Positions 1-8,396 of a stretch of 58,747 nucleotides of DNA are shown piece after piece (within the stretch, counting starts at the first letter, position 1; every line of letters begins with the position of its first letter). This DNA is from a virus. The DNA lies in the IMG/VR virus record IMGVR_UViG_3300032334_001918, positions 1-58,747 of that record; one strand, given 5' to 3'. The notes under the pieces were generated by a model. It made no database searches. It was not told the DNA's origin and saw only the letters and a list, made by a program, of their open reading frames with translations. Position numbers and translations under genes: made by a program.

Positions 1-1
1 G

Positions 2-400
2 GTATTTTATAATATGGCAGAAGTTCCTTTTGAAAATAAAACATCATTATTTTATTTCAGTAGAAATTTCATCAATGAAAAGAAATTACTGCAAGACTTA
101 AATCCATCAAATGTTCCATATATCTTTATTCATGACGATCCTTCCAGAGGATTTAATATGGATATGGATAAAATTAGAAAAGATTTATTAGTGATAAGAC
201 CTACTGTTGGATATAAAATTTTTGATTATCTTGGTCTTCTTGAAAATGCCGAAGAAATCCACGTGATGGAATCCTGCTTTCAAGTTCTTGTCGATACCCA
301 AAGATTCAGTAAGCCTTCTCTGTATCTTCATAGATACATAAGGAATTACGATGACTTTATGCTCCCAGAGCAATCAAATAATTATAAAATGGTGTATTAG
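2..400 (+). CDS. Partial hypothetical protein of the glycan locus (5' end missing)
   Basis: The frame is open from the first bases of the window, with no stop upstream of the first ATG at 14, so this is probably the C-terminal part of a longer gene. The visible segment has about 128 residues after that ATG and starts with a Met-Ala-Glu-Val-Pro-Phe-Glu stretch. It includes an Ile-His-Asp-Asp-Pro-Ser-Arg-Gly motif and a later Met-Glu-Ser-Cys-Phe segment. Such patterns occur in uncharacterised proteins of polysaccharide loci, but I cannot assign a fold. It ends 8 bases before the dehydrogenase gene and is likely co-transcribed with it. A glycosyltransferase-like role is only a guess from context. 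Confidence 0.5.
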   Translation, partial: VFYNMAEVPFENKTSLFYFSRNFINEKKLLQDLNPSNVPYIFIHDDPSRGFNMDMDKIRKDLLVIRPTVGYKIFDYLGLLENAEEIHVMESCFQVLVDTQRFSKPSLYLHRYIRNYDDFMLPEQSNNYKMVY

Positions 401-408
401 GAGAATGA

Positions 409-1422
409 ATGAAAGCTGCAGTTTTAGTTGAACTTAATTCTAAATTACAGGTTGCTGATGTACAACTAACTCCACTAAAAGTTGGGCAAGTTTTAGTTAA
501 GGTATTGATTAGTGGAATTTGCGGCTCCCAACTGCATGAAATAAATGGTAATAAAGGAAATGGTAAATTCCTACCTCATCTTATGGGACATGAAGGTTGC
601 GGTATTGTTGAAGAAATTGGTGAAGGCGTTACCAACGTAAAGGTTGGTGATAAAGTCGTTATGCATTGGAGAAAGGGTTCTGGAATTGAGGCTCCCTTTC
701 CCACATATATCTTTGAAGGTAAGAATATGAGTAGTGGTAAGGTGACTACACTCAGCGAATACTCAATCACATCAGAAAATAGATTGACTAAAGTCCCTCA
801 AGATATGCCGCCTGAATTTTGCGCTATCCTTGGATGCGCATTAACCACTGCGCTCGGTATTATTGATAATGAAGTTAATTTAAAACTTGGGGAAAGCTTG
901 GCTGTAATTGGGTGTGGTGGAGTTGGTTTGAATTTGATTCAAGCTGCAACAATGAAAAATGCATGTCCAATAATTGCAATTGATAATAACCCAAATAAAA
1001 AAGATCTTTGCTTAACTGCAGGCGCGAATCAATTTTACACCTCAGTGAATGAAGTTAAAGAGAAGATTGATGTTGTCATAGACACTACTGGAGTTTCATC
1101 AGTAATCGACCAAGGTATTTCTATTCTTTCTGGAACTGGAAGAATGATTCTTGTTGGTCAGCCAGCTCCTGGAAAAGTTGTTTCAATAAACAATGCTCTA
1201 AATCTATTCAATGGCGAGGGTCAAAGTATTAAAGCCACCCAAGGTGGTAAGACAAACCCTCACGAAGACATTCCTAGATATGTTAAGCTGCATAAGCAGG
1301 GGTTGTTAGATGTTAATAAACTCATAACCCATACATTCACTTTAGATCAAATTAATGATGCTTTTGATTTGCTAAAAAGTGGAAATGCAGGTAGAATAAT
1401 GATTAAGATAAACAATTACTGA
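409..1422 (+). CDS. Zinc-type medium-chain alcohol/polyol dehydrogenase
   Basis: The 337-residue product is a medium-chain dehydrogenase/reductase, which oxidises alcohols or reduces ketones with NAD(P). Catalytic zinc ligands are visible: Cys near residue 38 in GICGS, and the His-Glu pair near 61-62 in GHEGCG. The Rossmann nucleotide-binding loop GCGGVGL lies near residue 168. Length is normal for the family, though I do not see the four-Cys structural zinc lobe. An AGGAG ribosome site at 399-403 supports the ATG at 409. It sits in a sugar-nucleotide locus beside a thiamine-diphosphate enzyme, so a role in making a modified sugar or polyol is likely. The exact substrate cannot be read. Confidence 0.85.
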   Translation: MKAAVLVELNSKLQVADVQLTPLKVGQVLVKVLISGICGSQLHEINGNKGNGKFLPHLMGHEGCGIVEEIGEGVTNVKVGDKVVMHWRKGSGIEAPFPTYIFEGKNMSSGKVTTLSEYSITSENRLTKVPQDMPPEFCAILGCALTTALGIIDNEVNLKLGESLAVIGCGGVGLNLIQAATMKNACPIIAIDNNPNKKDLCLTAGANQFYTSVNEVKEKIDVVIDTTGVSSVIDQGISILSGTGRMILVGQPAPGKVVSINNALNLFNGEGQSIKATQGGKTNPHEDIPRYVKLHKQGLLDVNKLITHTFTLDQINDAFDLLKSGNAGRIMIKINNY

Positions 1423-1436
1423 AAAGGGTAGAAAAT

Positions 1437-2096
1437 ATGTCTAAGATAGAACAATTTAAGATTAATGTCTTAAATGAATATGAAAAAATTCATGGACCTC
1501 ATAATATTGTTGGCGATGAAACTGATATGAAGTTTCACGGAACTCAACGCCCATGGGAATTTTTTAGGGCTTGGGAAGTTATTGAAAAATATCTCCCAGA
1601 TACTGATGAAGTTTCTTTTTTGGAGATTGGTGCAGCAAAGGGATTGTGGTCTATAGCATTTATTGAAATGTGTAAACTTTATAACAAAAAACCCGTTTAT
1701 GTTACAGTTTCAATGTTAACTGGTTCTTCTTTATTTTCTTCTGATCTATCGTGGAATCCAACACTTTTAAATGTAAAGAAATATTATGAGGGTCAGTATA
1801 GTGAATGGGTTTTATTTGATAGAAATTCTCAAACTGAAGAATCAAAAGATTTAGTTATCGGTATTCGTCCGAAATATGATTTTGTTTTCATTGACGCGGA
1901 CCACACATATAATGGCGTATTTAATGACACTAAATTATATTCTCCACTAGCTAAATCTCTTTTAATTTATCACGATATAGGACCTCCGTATGAAGGAAGC
2001 GTTGTTCGCGCAATTAAAGATAGTGGAATAGAATTGCACCATAAAATAATGGCTCCAAACACGGGAGAGGGAATTGGTATCCACCTAAAGGATTGA
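1437..2096 (+). CDS. SAM methyltransferase-like / CmcI-type protein
   Basis: The 219-residue protein has a class I SAM-binding motif I (LEIGAAKG, about residues 61-68) followed by an acidic motif FIDADHTYNG about 90 residues later. This is the layout of the cephalosporin hydroxylase (CmcI)/Methyltransf_24 group, which is common in polysaccharide and glycopeptide loci. The probable role is O-methylation of a sugar or a sugar-like intermediate. It starts 14 bases after the dehydrogenase stop and is followed 10 bases later by the thiamine-diphosphate enzyme. Substrate and even methyl-transfer activity are inferred, because many members of this family have no known reaction. Confidence 0.6.
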   Translation: MSKIEQFKINVLNEYEKIHGPHNIVGDETDMKFHGTQRPWEFFRAWEVIEKYLPDTDEVSFLEIGAAKGLWSIAFIEMCKLYNKKPVYVTVSMLTGSSLFSSDLSWNPTLLNVKKYYEGQYSEWVLFDRNSQTEESKDLVIGIRPKYDFVFIDADHTYNGVFNDTKLYSPLAKSLLIYHDIGPPYEGSVVRAIKDSGIELHHKIMAPNTGEGIGIHLKD

Positions 2097-2106
2097 TGAG
2101 AAATAT

Positions 2107-3306
2107 ATGAAACTTAAATTGACTAAAGAAGATTTGATAAATTTTGTTGATAAAATGGCAAAACATCATGATGCTGGAAGACTACCTTTCGCAATTCATC
2201 TCCCAGGTGGGAATGAAGAAAAATTAATTGATATTTTTAGTAATATCAACGAAGGCGATTATGTACTTTCTACGCATAGAAATTGGTATCATGCTCTTTT
2301 GCACGGTCTTCCTGCTGATGAAGTTGAGAATAAAATTCTCAATGGAAGAAGCATGTTCATGTTTGATCGCAATAGAAACTTTTTTGTATCAGCAATTATT
2401 GGCGGAACTCCTGCAATTGCAGTCGGTATTGCCTGGGCTCTAAAGAAAAAGGGATCTAAGCAAAAAGTTTGGTGTTTTATTGGTGATGGTGTTGAAGACA
2501 CAGGACACTTTGCTGAAGCAGTGCGATATGTCGACGGCTTTGATCTTCCTTGTACATTTGTTATTGAAGATGATGGAATGGCAGTAGAAGCACCAAAGAA
2601 ACTAAGATGGGGTACAGATAAAAATTTAGATTGGCCATCTTGCGTTCAACGTTATCATTATACCAAAACTAGACCCCACATCAGAACTGGTAATTTTGCT
2701 GATATGAAAGTGATGAAGTCTGTTATGAAAACAGATGAGCAATATTTTCCTCCATTACAGCCAACTGTTTATGTTCCAGAAAATACCCAAACTGATTTTT
2801 CTTTTAAAGAAGCGGTGACTCAAGGTATGACGGAATTGGGTAATAATGGGGCAATCTTTATTGGATATAGTATAATTCCGGGCGATGCTATGGGAACATT
2901 GAAACATGTACCTATAGAACAAAAAATTGAAACTCCAGTTGCTGAAAATTTAATGGTCGGACTTGCAATTGGAATGTCTTTCGAGGGCTTCAAAGCAGTC
3001 GTATATTTTGAGCGTCATGACTTTATGTTAGTTGCTGCAGATGCAATTGCTAATCATATGGATAAGATTGAAAGAATCTCGCATGGAGAATTTAAAGTTC
3101 CTGTTGTACTGAAAACAGTAATTGATGATGGTGGGTTATTCTATTCTGGTCCGACGCACTCTCAAGACTTCACATCAACATTTAAAGAGATGTTAAATTT
3201 TCCTGTAATTGAACCTATGACTCCAGGCGAAGCTCTATCTGCATATAAATTCGCTAAAGAACATAATGGTCCAGTCATGGTCGTAGAGCATAAGAAGTTC
3301 CACTAA
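2107..3306 (+). CDS. Compact thiamine-diphosphate-dependent E1/transketolase-like enzyme
   Basis: The 399-residue protein looks like fused and shortened E1-alpha and E1-beta (transketolase-type) domains. The N-terminal half carries GGTPAIAVGIAWA and the ThDP/Mg motif beginning GDGVEDTGHF near residue 126. The C-terminal half resembles the pyrimidine-binding E1-beta domain (ETPVAENLMVGLAIGM, then an ERHDFM segment). The C-terminal transketolase lobe appears to be missing, and with one polypeptide of about 400 residues it is much shorter than an alpha-plus-beta pair. Family members make or break C-C bonds next to a carbonyl. Together with the nearby dehydrogenase, kinase and nucleotidyltransferase it suggests synthesis of an unusual activated sugar or polyol, which is inference. 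Confidence 0.75.
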   Translation: MKLKLTKEDLINFVDKMAKHHDAGRLPFAIHLPGGNEEKLIDIFSNINEGDYVLSTHRNWYHALLHGLPADEVENKILNGRSMFMFDRNRNFFVSAIIGGTPAIAVGIAWALKKKGSKQKVWCFIGDGVEDTGHFAEAVRYVDGFDLPCTFVIEDDGMAVEAPKKLRWGTDKNLDWPSCVQRYHYTKTRPHIRTGNFADMKVMKSVMKTDEQYFPPLQPTVYVPENTQTDFSFKEAVTQGMTELGNNGAIFIGYSIIPGDAMGTLKHVPIEQKIETPVAENLMVGLAIGMSFEGFKAVVYFERHDFMLVAADAIANHMDKIERISHGEFKVPVVLKTVIDDGGLFYSGPTHSQDFTSTFKEMLNFPVIEPMTPGEALSAYKFAKEHNGPVMVVEHKKFH

Positions 3307-3314
3307 TATAAATT

Positions 3315-4043
3315 ATGAAAAAAATTCTTGTTATTGGCGAAAGCTCTAGAGATGTATTTGTCTATTGTGATGCGCTTCGATTATGCCCTGACGTACCTGT
3401 TCCAGTATTGAACATCAAAGATCAATCTGAAAATCCTGGAATGGCAAAAAATGTTCAAAGAAACATACAGAGCTTAATGAGAGAATGTGATATCATCACT
3501 AATTCTAATTGGTATGATATTTGTAAAACAAGATATGTGCACGAAAAGAGCAATCATATGTTCTTCCGCGTAGATAGCAAGCATGACATTTCTAGGATTG
3601 ATCTCGGTACAATTAACTACAACTATGATATAATTGTTATTTCTGATTATAACAAAGGGTTTTTAACCACAGAAGATATAGAAATAATTTCATCAAATCA
3701 CCCAAATGTTTTTATTGACACTAAAAAAGTATTAGGACCTTGGGTGAATAAATGTAAAATTATAAAAATTAATGACTTCGAGTATCAAAACTCTAAGGAT
3801 TTTATCACCCAAGAAATTAAAGATAAAATTATCCATACAATGGGTTCAGAAGGTTGTGAGTTTGGTGGTAAAAAATATTCTGTAGATAAAGTTGAAGTGA
3901 AAGATGTTTCTGGCGCGGGAGATACCTTTATGGCAGGATTAGTTGTGAAATATTCTCAATCACAAAATATAGAAGAATCAATTATGTTTGCGAATAGATG
4001 TGCGTCGACCGTCATAAAACAAAAAGGGGTTACTTCAATTTAA
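3315..4043 (+). CDS. PfkB-family sugar kinase, HldE N-domain-like (RfaE1)
   Basis: The 242-residue protein is a ribokinase/PfkB-fold kinase resembling the heptose-7-phosphate kinase half of HldE. Its N-terminus has the RfaE1-like pattern LVIGESSRDVFVY followed by CPDVPVPVLN. The C-terminal anion hole and catalytic motif SGAGDTF lies near residue 198. It is shorter than the usual domain of roughly 310 residues, so some loops are trimmed. The stop codon is immediately followed by the ATG of the nucleotidyltransferase, so the two halves of HldE exist as adjacent separate genes. The kinase probably phosphorylates a sugar or polyol made by the upstream enzymes. Confidence 0.8.
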   Translation: MKKILVIGESSRDVFVYCDALRLCPDVPVPVLNIKDQSENPGMAKNVQRNIQSLMRECDIITNSNWYDICKTRYVHEKSNHMFFRVDSKHDISRIDLGTINYNYDIIVISDYNKGFLTTEDIEIISSNHPNVFIDTKKVLGPWVNKCKIIKINDFEYQNSKDFITQEIKDKIIHTMGSEGCEFGGKKYSVDKVEVKDVSGAGDTFMAGLVVKYSQSQNIEESIMFANRCASTVIKQKGVTSI

Positions 4044-4445
4044 ATGAAAACTATTTTTATGACTGGAACATTCGATGTGCTCCATAGAGGACACATCGAA
4101 GTGTTAAAATATGCAAAAAGTTTAGGCGATAAATTAACTATAGCCGTAGATACAGATGCCAGAGTTAAGAAACTTAAGGGTAAAACTCGCCCTATCTATA
4201 GTCTAGAAGACAGAATTTGCATGTTACTTTCTATTCGTTATGTTGATGACGTAGTTTCTTTTAATTCTGACGAAGATCTAATCCAATTACTAAAACAATC
4301 TAATCCAGACATTTTATTAGCTGGTTCTGACTGGAAACATAAACCAGGAATTGGAAGAGAATACGCAAAAGAAGTCATGTATTTTGATCGCATAGAACCA
4401 CATTCAACAACTAATACAATATTGAAGGCTATTAATAATGAATAA
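4044..4445 (+). CDS. Cytidylyltransferase-like nucleotidyltransferase, HldE C-domain-like
   Basis: The 133-residue protein is a small nucleotidyltransferase of the RfaE2/TagD group. It has the nucleotide-binding HxGH motif in TGTFDVLHRGHIE near residues 7-19, an AVDTDARVKKLKG segment, and an RPIYSLEDR loop. The C-terminal STTNTI motif is typical of RfaE2. Such enzymes activate a sugar 1-phosphate or polyol phosphate with CTP or ATP. The gene abuts the kinase with no gap, and its stop overlaps the next start by 8 bases, which suggests translational coupling. Whether it makes ADP-heptose, CDP-glycerol or another CDP-polyol cannot be decided from the motifs. Confidence 0.85.
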   Translation: MKTIFMTGTFDVLHRGHIEVLKYAKSLGDKLTIAVDTDARVKKLKGKTRPIYSLEDRICMLLSIRYVDDVVSFNSDEDLIQLLKQSNPDILLAGSDWKHKPGIGREYAKEVMYFDRIEPHSTTNTILKAINNE

Positions 4446-5139
4446 AATTATCTCTATGAGTATTTGGGGCGATAATCCAAGATACATTATCGGTACAAAA
4501 AAACAAGTAGCTCTAGGTAAAAAATACTATCCAGAATGGAGATCTAGAGTCTATACTGATGATGTTAGAAAATTTGAAGACATTAAAGATGATTGCGATC
4601 TTATACAAGTAAATGATGACACTTGGGGATTTTATTGGAGATTTTTTCCATTATACGAAAGCGAAGATAATATTGTAATGGTTAGAGATCCTGATAGTAG
4701 AATAACCATCAGAGAAAAGATGTGCATTGATGAATGGTTAGCTTCTGGTAAAAAGTTCCACACATTTAAAGACCACGAAGCACATTATGAATTTCCTATC
4801 ATTGGCTGCGCATATGCTTATCGCGGTAAATTTGATGATCGCACTTTAGAAATTATGAAATATTTTATGAATCATCATAAGTATTATCTTAGCGATCAAA
4901 TCTTCCTGAGAGATGTTATTTACCCTCAAGTTAAAGATGACATGATGCTACATTCAATGTATGAAGGATGGTTCGGCGAAACACGAAAAAAATTAAAGAA
5001 TAAGTATTCTTTTTGCGGTAATGGATATTATGAAAATGATATGCCAATTTATCCAGATTCATTAGCCAACGCTGCGACATTTGATTCATCAACCTTATCA
5101 GAAGATTGTAAATTTGATGAAGGTGTTATGTTTGATTAA
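4438..5139 (+). CDS. Putative glycosyltransferase-like protein of the glycan locus
   Basis: The 233-residue protein starts MNKIISMSIWGDNPRY and contains WGFYWRFFPL followed by VMVRDPDSRITIRE. The second element is a DxD-like acidic motif in a position seen in GT-A type sugar transferases. A later DEWLASGK and a DHEAHYEFPIIG stretch are typical of uncharacterised proteins in capsule loci. No membrane segment is visible. It overlaps the nucleotidyltransferase gene by 8 bases and precedes the epimerase. Transfer of the sugar activated by the upstream kinase and nucleotidyltransferase is a reasonable guess, but no family can be named with certainty. Confidence 0.5.
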   Translation: MNKIISMSIWGDNPRYIIGTKKQVALGKKYYPEWRSRVYTDDVRKFEDIKDDCDLIQVNDDTWGFYWRFFPLYESEDNIVMVRDPDSRITIREKMCIDEWLASGKKFHTFKDHEAHYEFPIIGCAYAYRGKFDDRTLEIMKYFMNHHKYYLSDQIFLRDVIYPQVKDDMMLHSMYEGWFGETRKKLKNKYSFCGNGYYENDMPIYPDSLANAATFDSSTLSEDCKFDEGVMFD

Positions 5140-5153
5140 CATTGAGGATATTT

Positions 5154-6062
5154 GTGAATATATTAATACTTGGTGGGACTGGTTTTATTGGATCTAATCT
5201 ACTCGAAAGATTAGATGGTTCCGATCATAAAATTAAAGTATTATTGAGAAATCACAATAAAGATATCAAACCATATTCTAACGTAGAATACTTCTATTCT
5301 GAATATTCAAAAATAGAAGAAGTGCCTAATTTATTCAACAACGTTGAGCTAGTTGTAAATTTAATAACTACAACATATCCGACCACTTCAAATAGTGACA
5401 TGGTATATGATATTAATAGCAATTTAATTAATGCAGTTAAATTGCTAGACCTTATGAAACACCATAAGATTAATAAATCAATTTTCATTTCTTCAGGTGG
5501 TTCTGTTTATGGTAATACATCAAAACAATTTGTCAATGAAGAAGATCCATTAAACCCAATTTCGTCTTATAGTATTGTTAAGGTTGCTATAGAAAGTTAT
5601 TTAAGACTGTACCACCATTTGTATGGAATTGAATATACGATTTTGCGCGCGTCTAATCCATATGGGAAACAGCAATCTAAGATTGGAATTCAGGGAATTA
5701 TCCCAACAATTTTTGATAGAATAATGAACGATAACCCATTGGAAATATGGGGAGACGGTAGCGTAATTAGAGATTACATTTACATCGATGATTTGATAGA
5801 TGCTATAGTTGTTTCTATAGAACAAAACATATTTGGCACATACAATATTGGCAGTGGTATCGGTTCTAGCATTTTAGAAGTGGTTGAGACAATAGAAGAG
5901 ATAACTAAAAAGAAATGCAACATTAAATTCTACCCAGAAAGAAAATTTGACGTCAAAAGAGTTGTACTAGATACTAATAAATTTAAGGATGTCTCTGAAT
6001 GGATTCCTAAAACATCTCTGAAAAGTGGTTGTGAAAAATATTTTGAACTTTTGAAAAATTGA
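5154..6062 (+). CDS. NAD-dependent sugar-nucleotide epimerase/dehydratase (GalE-like)
   Basis: The product is an extended short-chain dehydrogenase of 302 residues. It opens with the NAD-binding glycine motif GGTGFIG, has a Ser-Ser-Gly-Gly catalytic serine region, and shows the SYSIVKVAIE segment carrying the Tyr-X3-Lys pair near residue 140. A GTG start at 5154 is preferred over a TTG at 5142. The GAGGA ribosome site at 5144-5148 lies inside the longer version and 5 bases before the GTG, and the GTG start gives the canonical short N-terminus MNILILGG. It likely epimerises or dehydrates a nucleotide sugar (UDP-glucose/galactose type) for the glycan built by this locus. The exact substrate is unknown. 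Confidence 0.82.
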   Translation: MNILILGGTGFIGSNLLERLDGSDHKIKVLLRNHNKDIKPYSNVEYFYSEYSKIEEVPNLFNNVELVVNLITTTYPTTSNSDMVYDINSNLINAVKLLDLMKHHKINKSIFISSGGSVYGNTSKQFVNEEDPLNPISSYSIVKVAIESYLRLYHHLYGIEYTILRASNPYGKQQSKIGIQGIIPTIFDRIMNDNPLEIWGDGSVIRDYIYIDDLIDAIVVSIEQNIFGTYNIGSGIGSSILEVVETIEEITKKKCNIKFYPERKFDVKRVVLDTNKFKDVSEWIPKTSLKSGCEKYFELLKN

Positions 6063-6074
6063 ATAGGAATTTTT

Positions 6075-7079
6075 ATGAAAACTGCATTGATTACAGGAAT
6101 TACTGGGCAAGATGGTTCATATCTTGCAGAACTTCTCCTCGAGAAGGGTTATGAGGTTCATGGTATAATTCGTCGTTCATCGTCAATTAATACGAGACGT
6201 CTAGACCATATCTACCATCAAATTAAACTTCACTATGGTGATTTGACTGATGCTCTAAGTTTAACTTCTATAATTCAAAAGATTAAACCAGACGAGATTT
6301 ATAATCTTGGTGCGCAAAGTCACGTTAAGGTCTCATTCGAGATTCCTGAATATACTGCACAAGTTGATGCAGTTGGAACCCTTAGAGTTTTAGAAGCAGT
6401 TAGACTTTTAGGTCTCGAGAAAACTACTAGAATCTACCAAGCATCTACTTCTGAACTGTTCGGTTTAGTTCAAGAGACACCACAAAAAGAAACAACTCCA
6501 TTTTATCCGCGTTCGCCGTATGGTGTGGCTAAAATTTATGGTTATTGGGCAACAAAGAATTATCGAGAGGCGTATGGAATCTATGCTTGCACTGGTATCC
6601 TCTTTAATCATGAATCGCCTCGTCGTGGTGAAACTTTCGTTACTCGTAAAATAACTAGAGCATTTCGTAGCATCATGCACGATGAACAAGATATTTTATA
6701 TCTTGGAAATTTAAATGCGAAAAGAGACTGGGGTCACGCTAAGGATTTTGTTGAAGCAATGTGGCTCATGCTCCAGCAAGATACACCTGATGATTACGTC
6801 ATCGCGACTGGTGAACAATATTCCGTTCGGCAATTTGTAGAGAAGGTCGCTGAGTATCATGGTATAAATCTTGGTTGGCGCGGCGAAGGTCTAGATGAAG
6901 TCGGATATGATACAGCTACTGGTGACGTTTATGTTAAAGTAGATCCTAAGTATTTCAGACCCACCGAAGTAGAAACTTTACTCGGCGATTCGACGAAAGC
7001 GAGAACCCAACTTGGTTGGAAGCCAAAATATTCATTCGACCAACTAGTTCAAGATATGTGCGAAAATGAAAATGGATAA
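6075..7079 (+). CDS. gmd: GDP-mannose 4,6-dehydratase
   Basis: The 334-residue enzyme converts GDP-D-mannose to GDP-4-keto-6-deoxy-D-mannose with an NADP cofactor. The N-terminal NADP motif [13 protein letters not shown] is diagnostic. It is followed by [15 protein letters not shown], the [12 protein letters not shown] segment, the catalytic STSELFG, and [12 protein letters not shown] with the Tyr-X3-Lys pair. [11 protein letters not shown] and [12 protein letters not shown] are also typical of Gmd. The product is the shared precursor of GDP-fucose, GDP-colitose and GDP-rhamnose or perosamine. Downstream genes supply a ColD-like dehydratase and a Fcl/ColC-like synthase. Its last 14 bases overlap a broken gene. 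Confidence 0.95.
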   Translation: MKTALITGITGQDGSYLAELLLEKGYEVHGIIRRSSSINTRRLDHIYHQIKLHYGDLTDALSLTSIIQKIKPDEIYNLGAQSHVKVSFEIPEYTAQVDAVGTLRVLEAVRLLGLEKTTRIYQASTSELFGLVQETPQKETTPFYPRSPYGVAKIYGYWATKNYREAYGIYACTGILFNHESPRRGETFVTRKITRAFRSIMHDEQDILYLGNLNAKRDWGHAKDFVEAMWLMLQQDTPDDYVIATGEQYSVRQFVEKVAEYHGINLGWRGEGLDEVGYDTATGDVYVKVDPKYFRPTEVETLLGDSTKARTQLGWKPKYSFDQLVQDMCENENG

Positions 7080-7439
7080 TGTGAGATCTTTGAGCGAATT
7101 TAATTTTGAAAATATTGAGAACATTTGCTTTTTCAATCATTTCCATAATGGCGACTGTTTAGCCACTAAAGAATTCGTCAGAGAGTTCATTACAGTTTTT
7201 GGTAACAAAAAATTTAAATACCTGCATACAAAAAATAAAAAGGTACTTTTCGACCTTCCTTGCGAATATGTAGATCTAACAAAAGAACCTAAACTTCCGC
7301 ATAATGAAAGATTTATCATAAAAGATAACCAACTGTTTGTTTTCCATTTAAATTACACTTCCCGTGCATCTTTAAATTTGTAGAAGATACTGATATTGGT
7401 GTTATGGTAGATGCAGCTGAGCACATTTTAAATATTTGA
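7066..7439 (+). pseudogene. Broken glycan-locus gene with frameshifted C-terminal remnant
   Basis: A 105-residue frame starts at ATG 7066, inside the end of gmd, and stops at 7381-7383. It encodes an N-terminus with ICFFNHFHNGDCLATKEF, the kind of opening seen in longer polysaccharide-locus proteins. Immediately after, a different frame (codons from 7374) reads KFVEDTDIGVMVDAAEHI and stops at 7437-7439. That looks like the C-terminal part of a glycosyltransferase. The simplest reading is an internal deletion with a frame change that left both ends of one or two old genes. The short frame might still be made, but it lacks any complete catalytic domain. Confidence 0.5.
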
Positions 7440-7451
7440 CGGAGAATTGCC

Positions 7452-8396
7452 TTGGATAAAAATTCTAAAATTTTCATTGCTGGTCATCGAGGACTAGTTG
7501 GGTCTGCGCTCTTAAGAAATCTAAACTTAAAAGGCTATACTAATGTCGTCACGGTAGATAAGAATGTAGTCGACCTCAGAAATCAACAGCAAGTTCAAGA
7601 CTGGTTCAATGAAAATAAACCAGAATATGTTTTCCTTGCTGCAGCGAAAGTCGGTGGTATTGGATTTAACAAAAATTTCCCAGCAGATTTTGCTAGGGAT
7701 AATTTACAAATACAAACTAATGTGATTGATTCTGCTTATCAAAATGGGTGTAAGAAACTGTTATTCATGGGTTCTGCATGCATATATCCAAAGCATGCTC
7801 CAGTTCCAATTAAAGAAGAATACTTGATGACATCTGAACTAGAGTCGACAAATATTGCATATTCTATTGCAAAAATTGCTGGTTATATTATGTGTAAGAA
7901 ATATACTGAGCAATACGGATTTGAAACTATTTCTTTGATGCCAAATAATCTTTATGGAATTAACGATAACTTCAATCCAAAAGAATGTCATGTTATTCCC
8001 AGCTTTATTAATAGATTCATTGACGCTAAAGAAAAGAATCTACCAGAGGTTGTGTGTTATGGAGATGGCACTCCAACTCGAGAATTCTTATTCTCTGATG
8101 ATCTAGCTGATGGTGCTGTTTTCTTAATGGAAAACTATAATGATCCAGATATTATTAATATTGGTCCTAATAGAGAAGTTAGCATCAAAGAACTTTCTGA
8201 GATTGTTGCTAGATGTGTTGGATATGATGGTAAAATTGTCTGGGATACTAGTATGTCAAATGGTACACCAAGAAGAATGTTAGACACAACAAAGATGGAT
8301 AGTTTGGGTTGGATAGCCAAAACTTCTTTAGAAGATGGTATGAAGCATACAGTTGAATGGTTCCTTGCTAATAAAGAAAATTATGTCAGAATTTAA
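7452..8396 (+). CDS. GDP-L-fucose synthase / GDP-L-colitose synthase (Fcl/ColC)
   Basis: The 314-residue enzyme is a bifunctional 3,5- or 5-epimerase/4-reductase acting on GDP-4-keto-6-deoxy sugars. The NADP loop GHRGLVGSAL is at residues 10-19. The catalytic Cys is in GSACIYPK, Tyr-X3-Lys is in AYSIAKIAGY, and the conserved His is in ECHVIPSF. It uses a TTG start with GGAG at 7441-7444, 7 bases upstream. Motifs cannot separate fucose synthase from colitose synthase (ColC), which are close homologues. A ColD homologue overlaps its end, favouring colitose, although GDP-fucose production cannot be excluded. The 3' end overlaps the next gene by 14 bases. Confidence 0.9.
   Translation: MDKNSKIFIAGHRGLVGSALLRNLNLKGYTNVVTVDKNVVDLRNQQQVQDWFNENKPEYVFLAAAKVGGIGFNKNFPADFARDNLQIQTNVIDSAYQNGCKKLLFMGSACIYPKHAPVPIKEEYLMTSELESTNIAYSIAKIAGYIMCKKYTEQYGFETISLMPNNLYGINDNFNPKECHVIPSFINRFIDAKEKNLPEVVCYGDGTPTREFLFSDDLADGAVFLMENYNDPDIINIGPNREVSIKELSEIVARCVGYDGKIVWDTSMSNGTPRRMLDTTKMDSLGWIAKTSLEDGMKHTVEWFLANKENYVRI

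Noticed and set aside
5294-7146. Minus-strand frames of 60-75 codons under the epimerase and gmd.
   Set aside because: Short, without ribosome sites, and fully inside clear plus-strand genes.
8353-8382. Upstream ATG for colD.
   Set aside because: It would add ten residues inside fcl that do not match ColD; length from 8383 agrees with the family.
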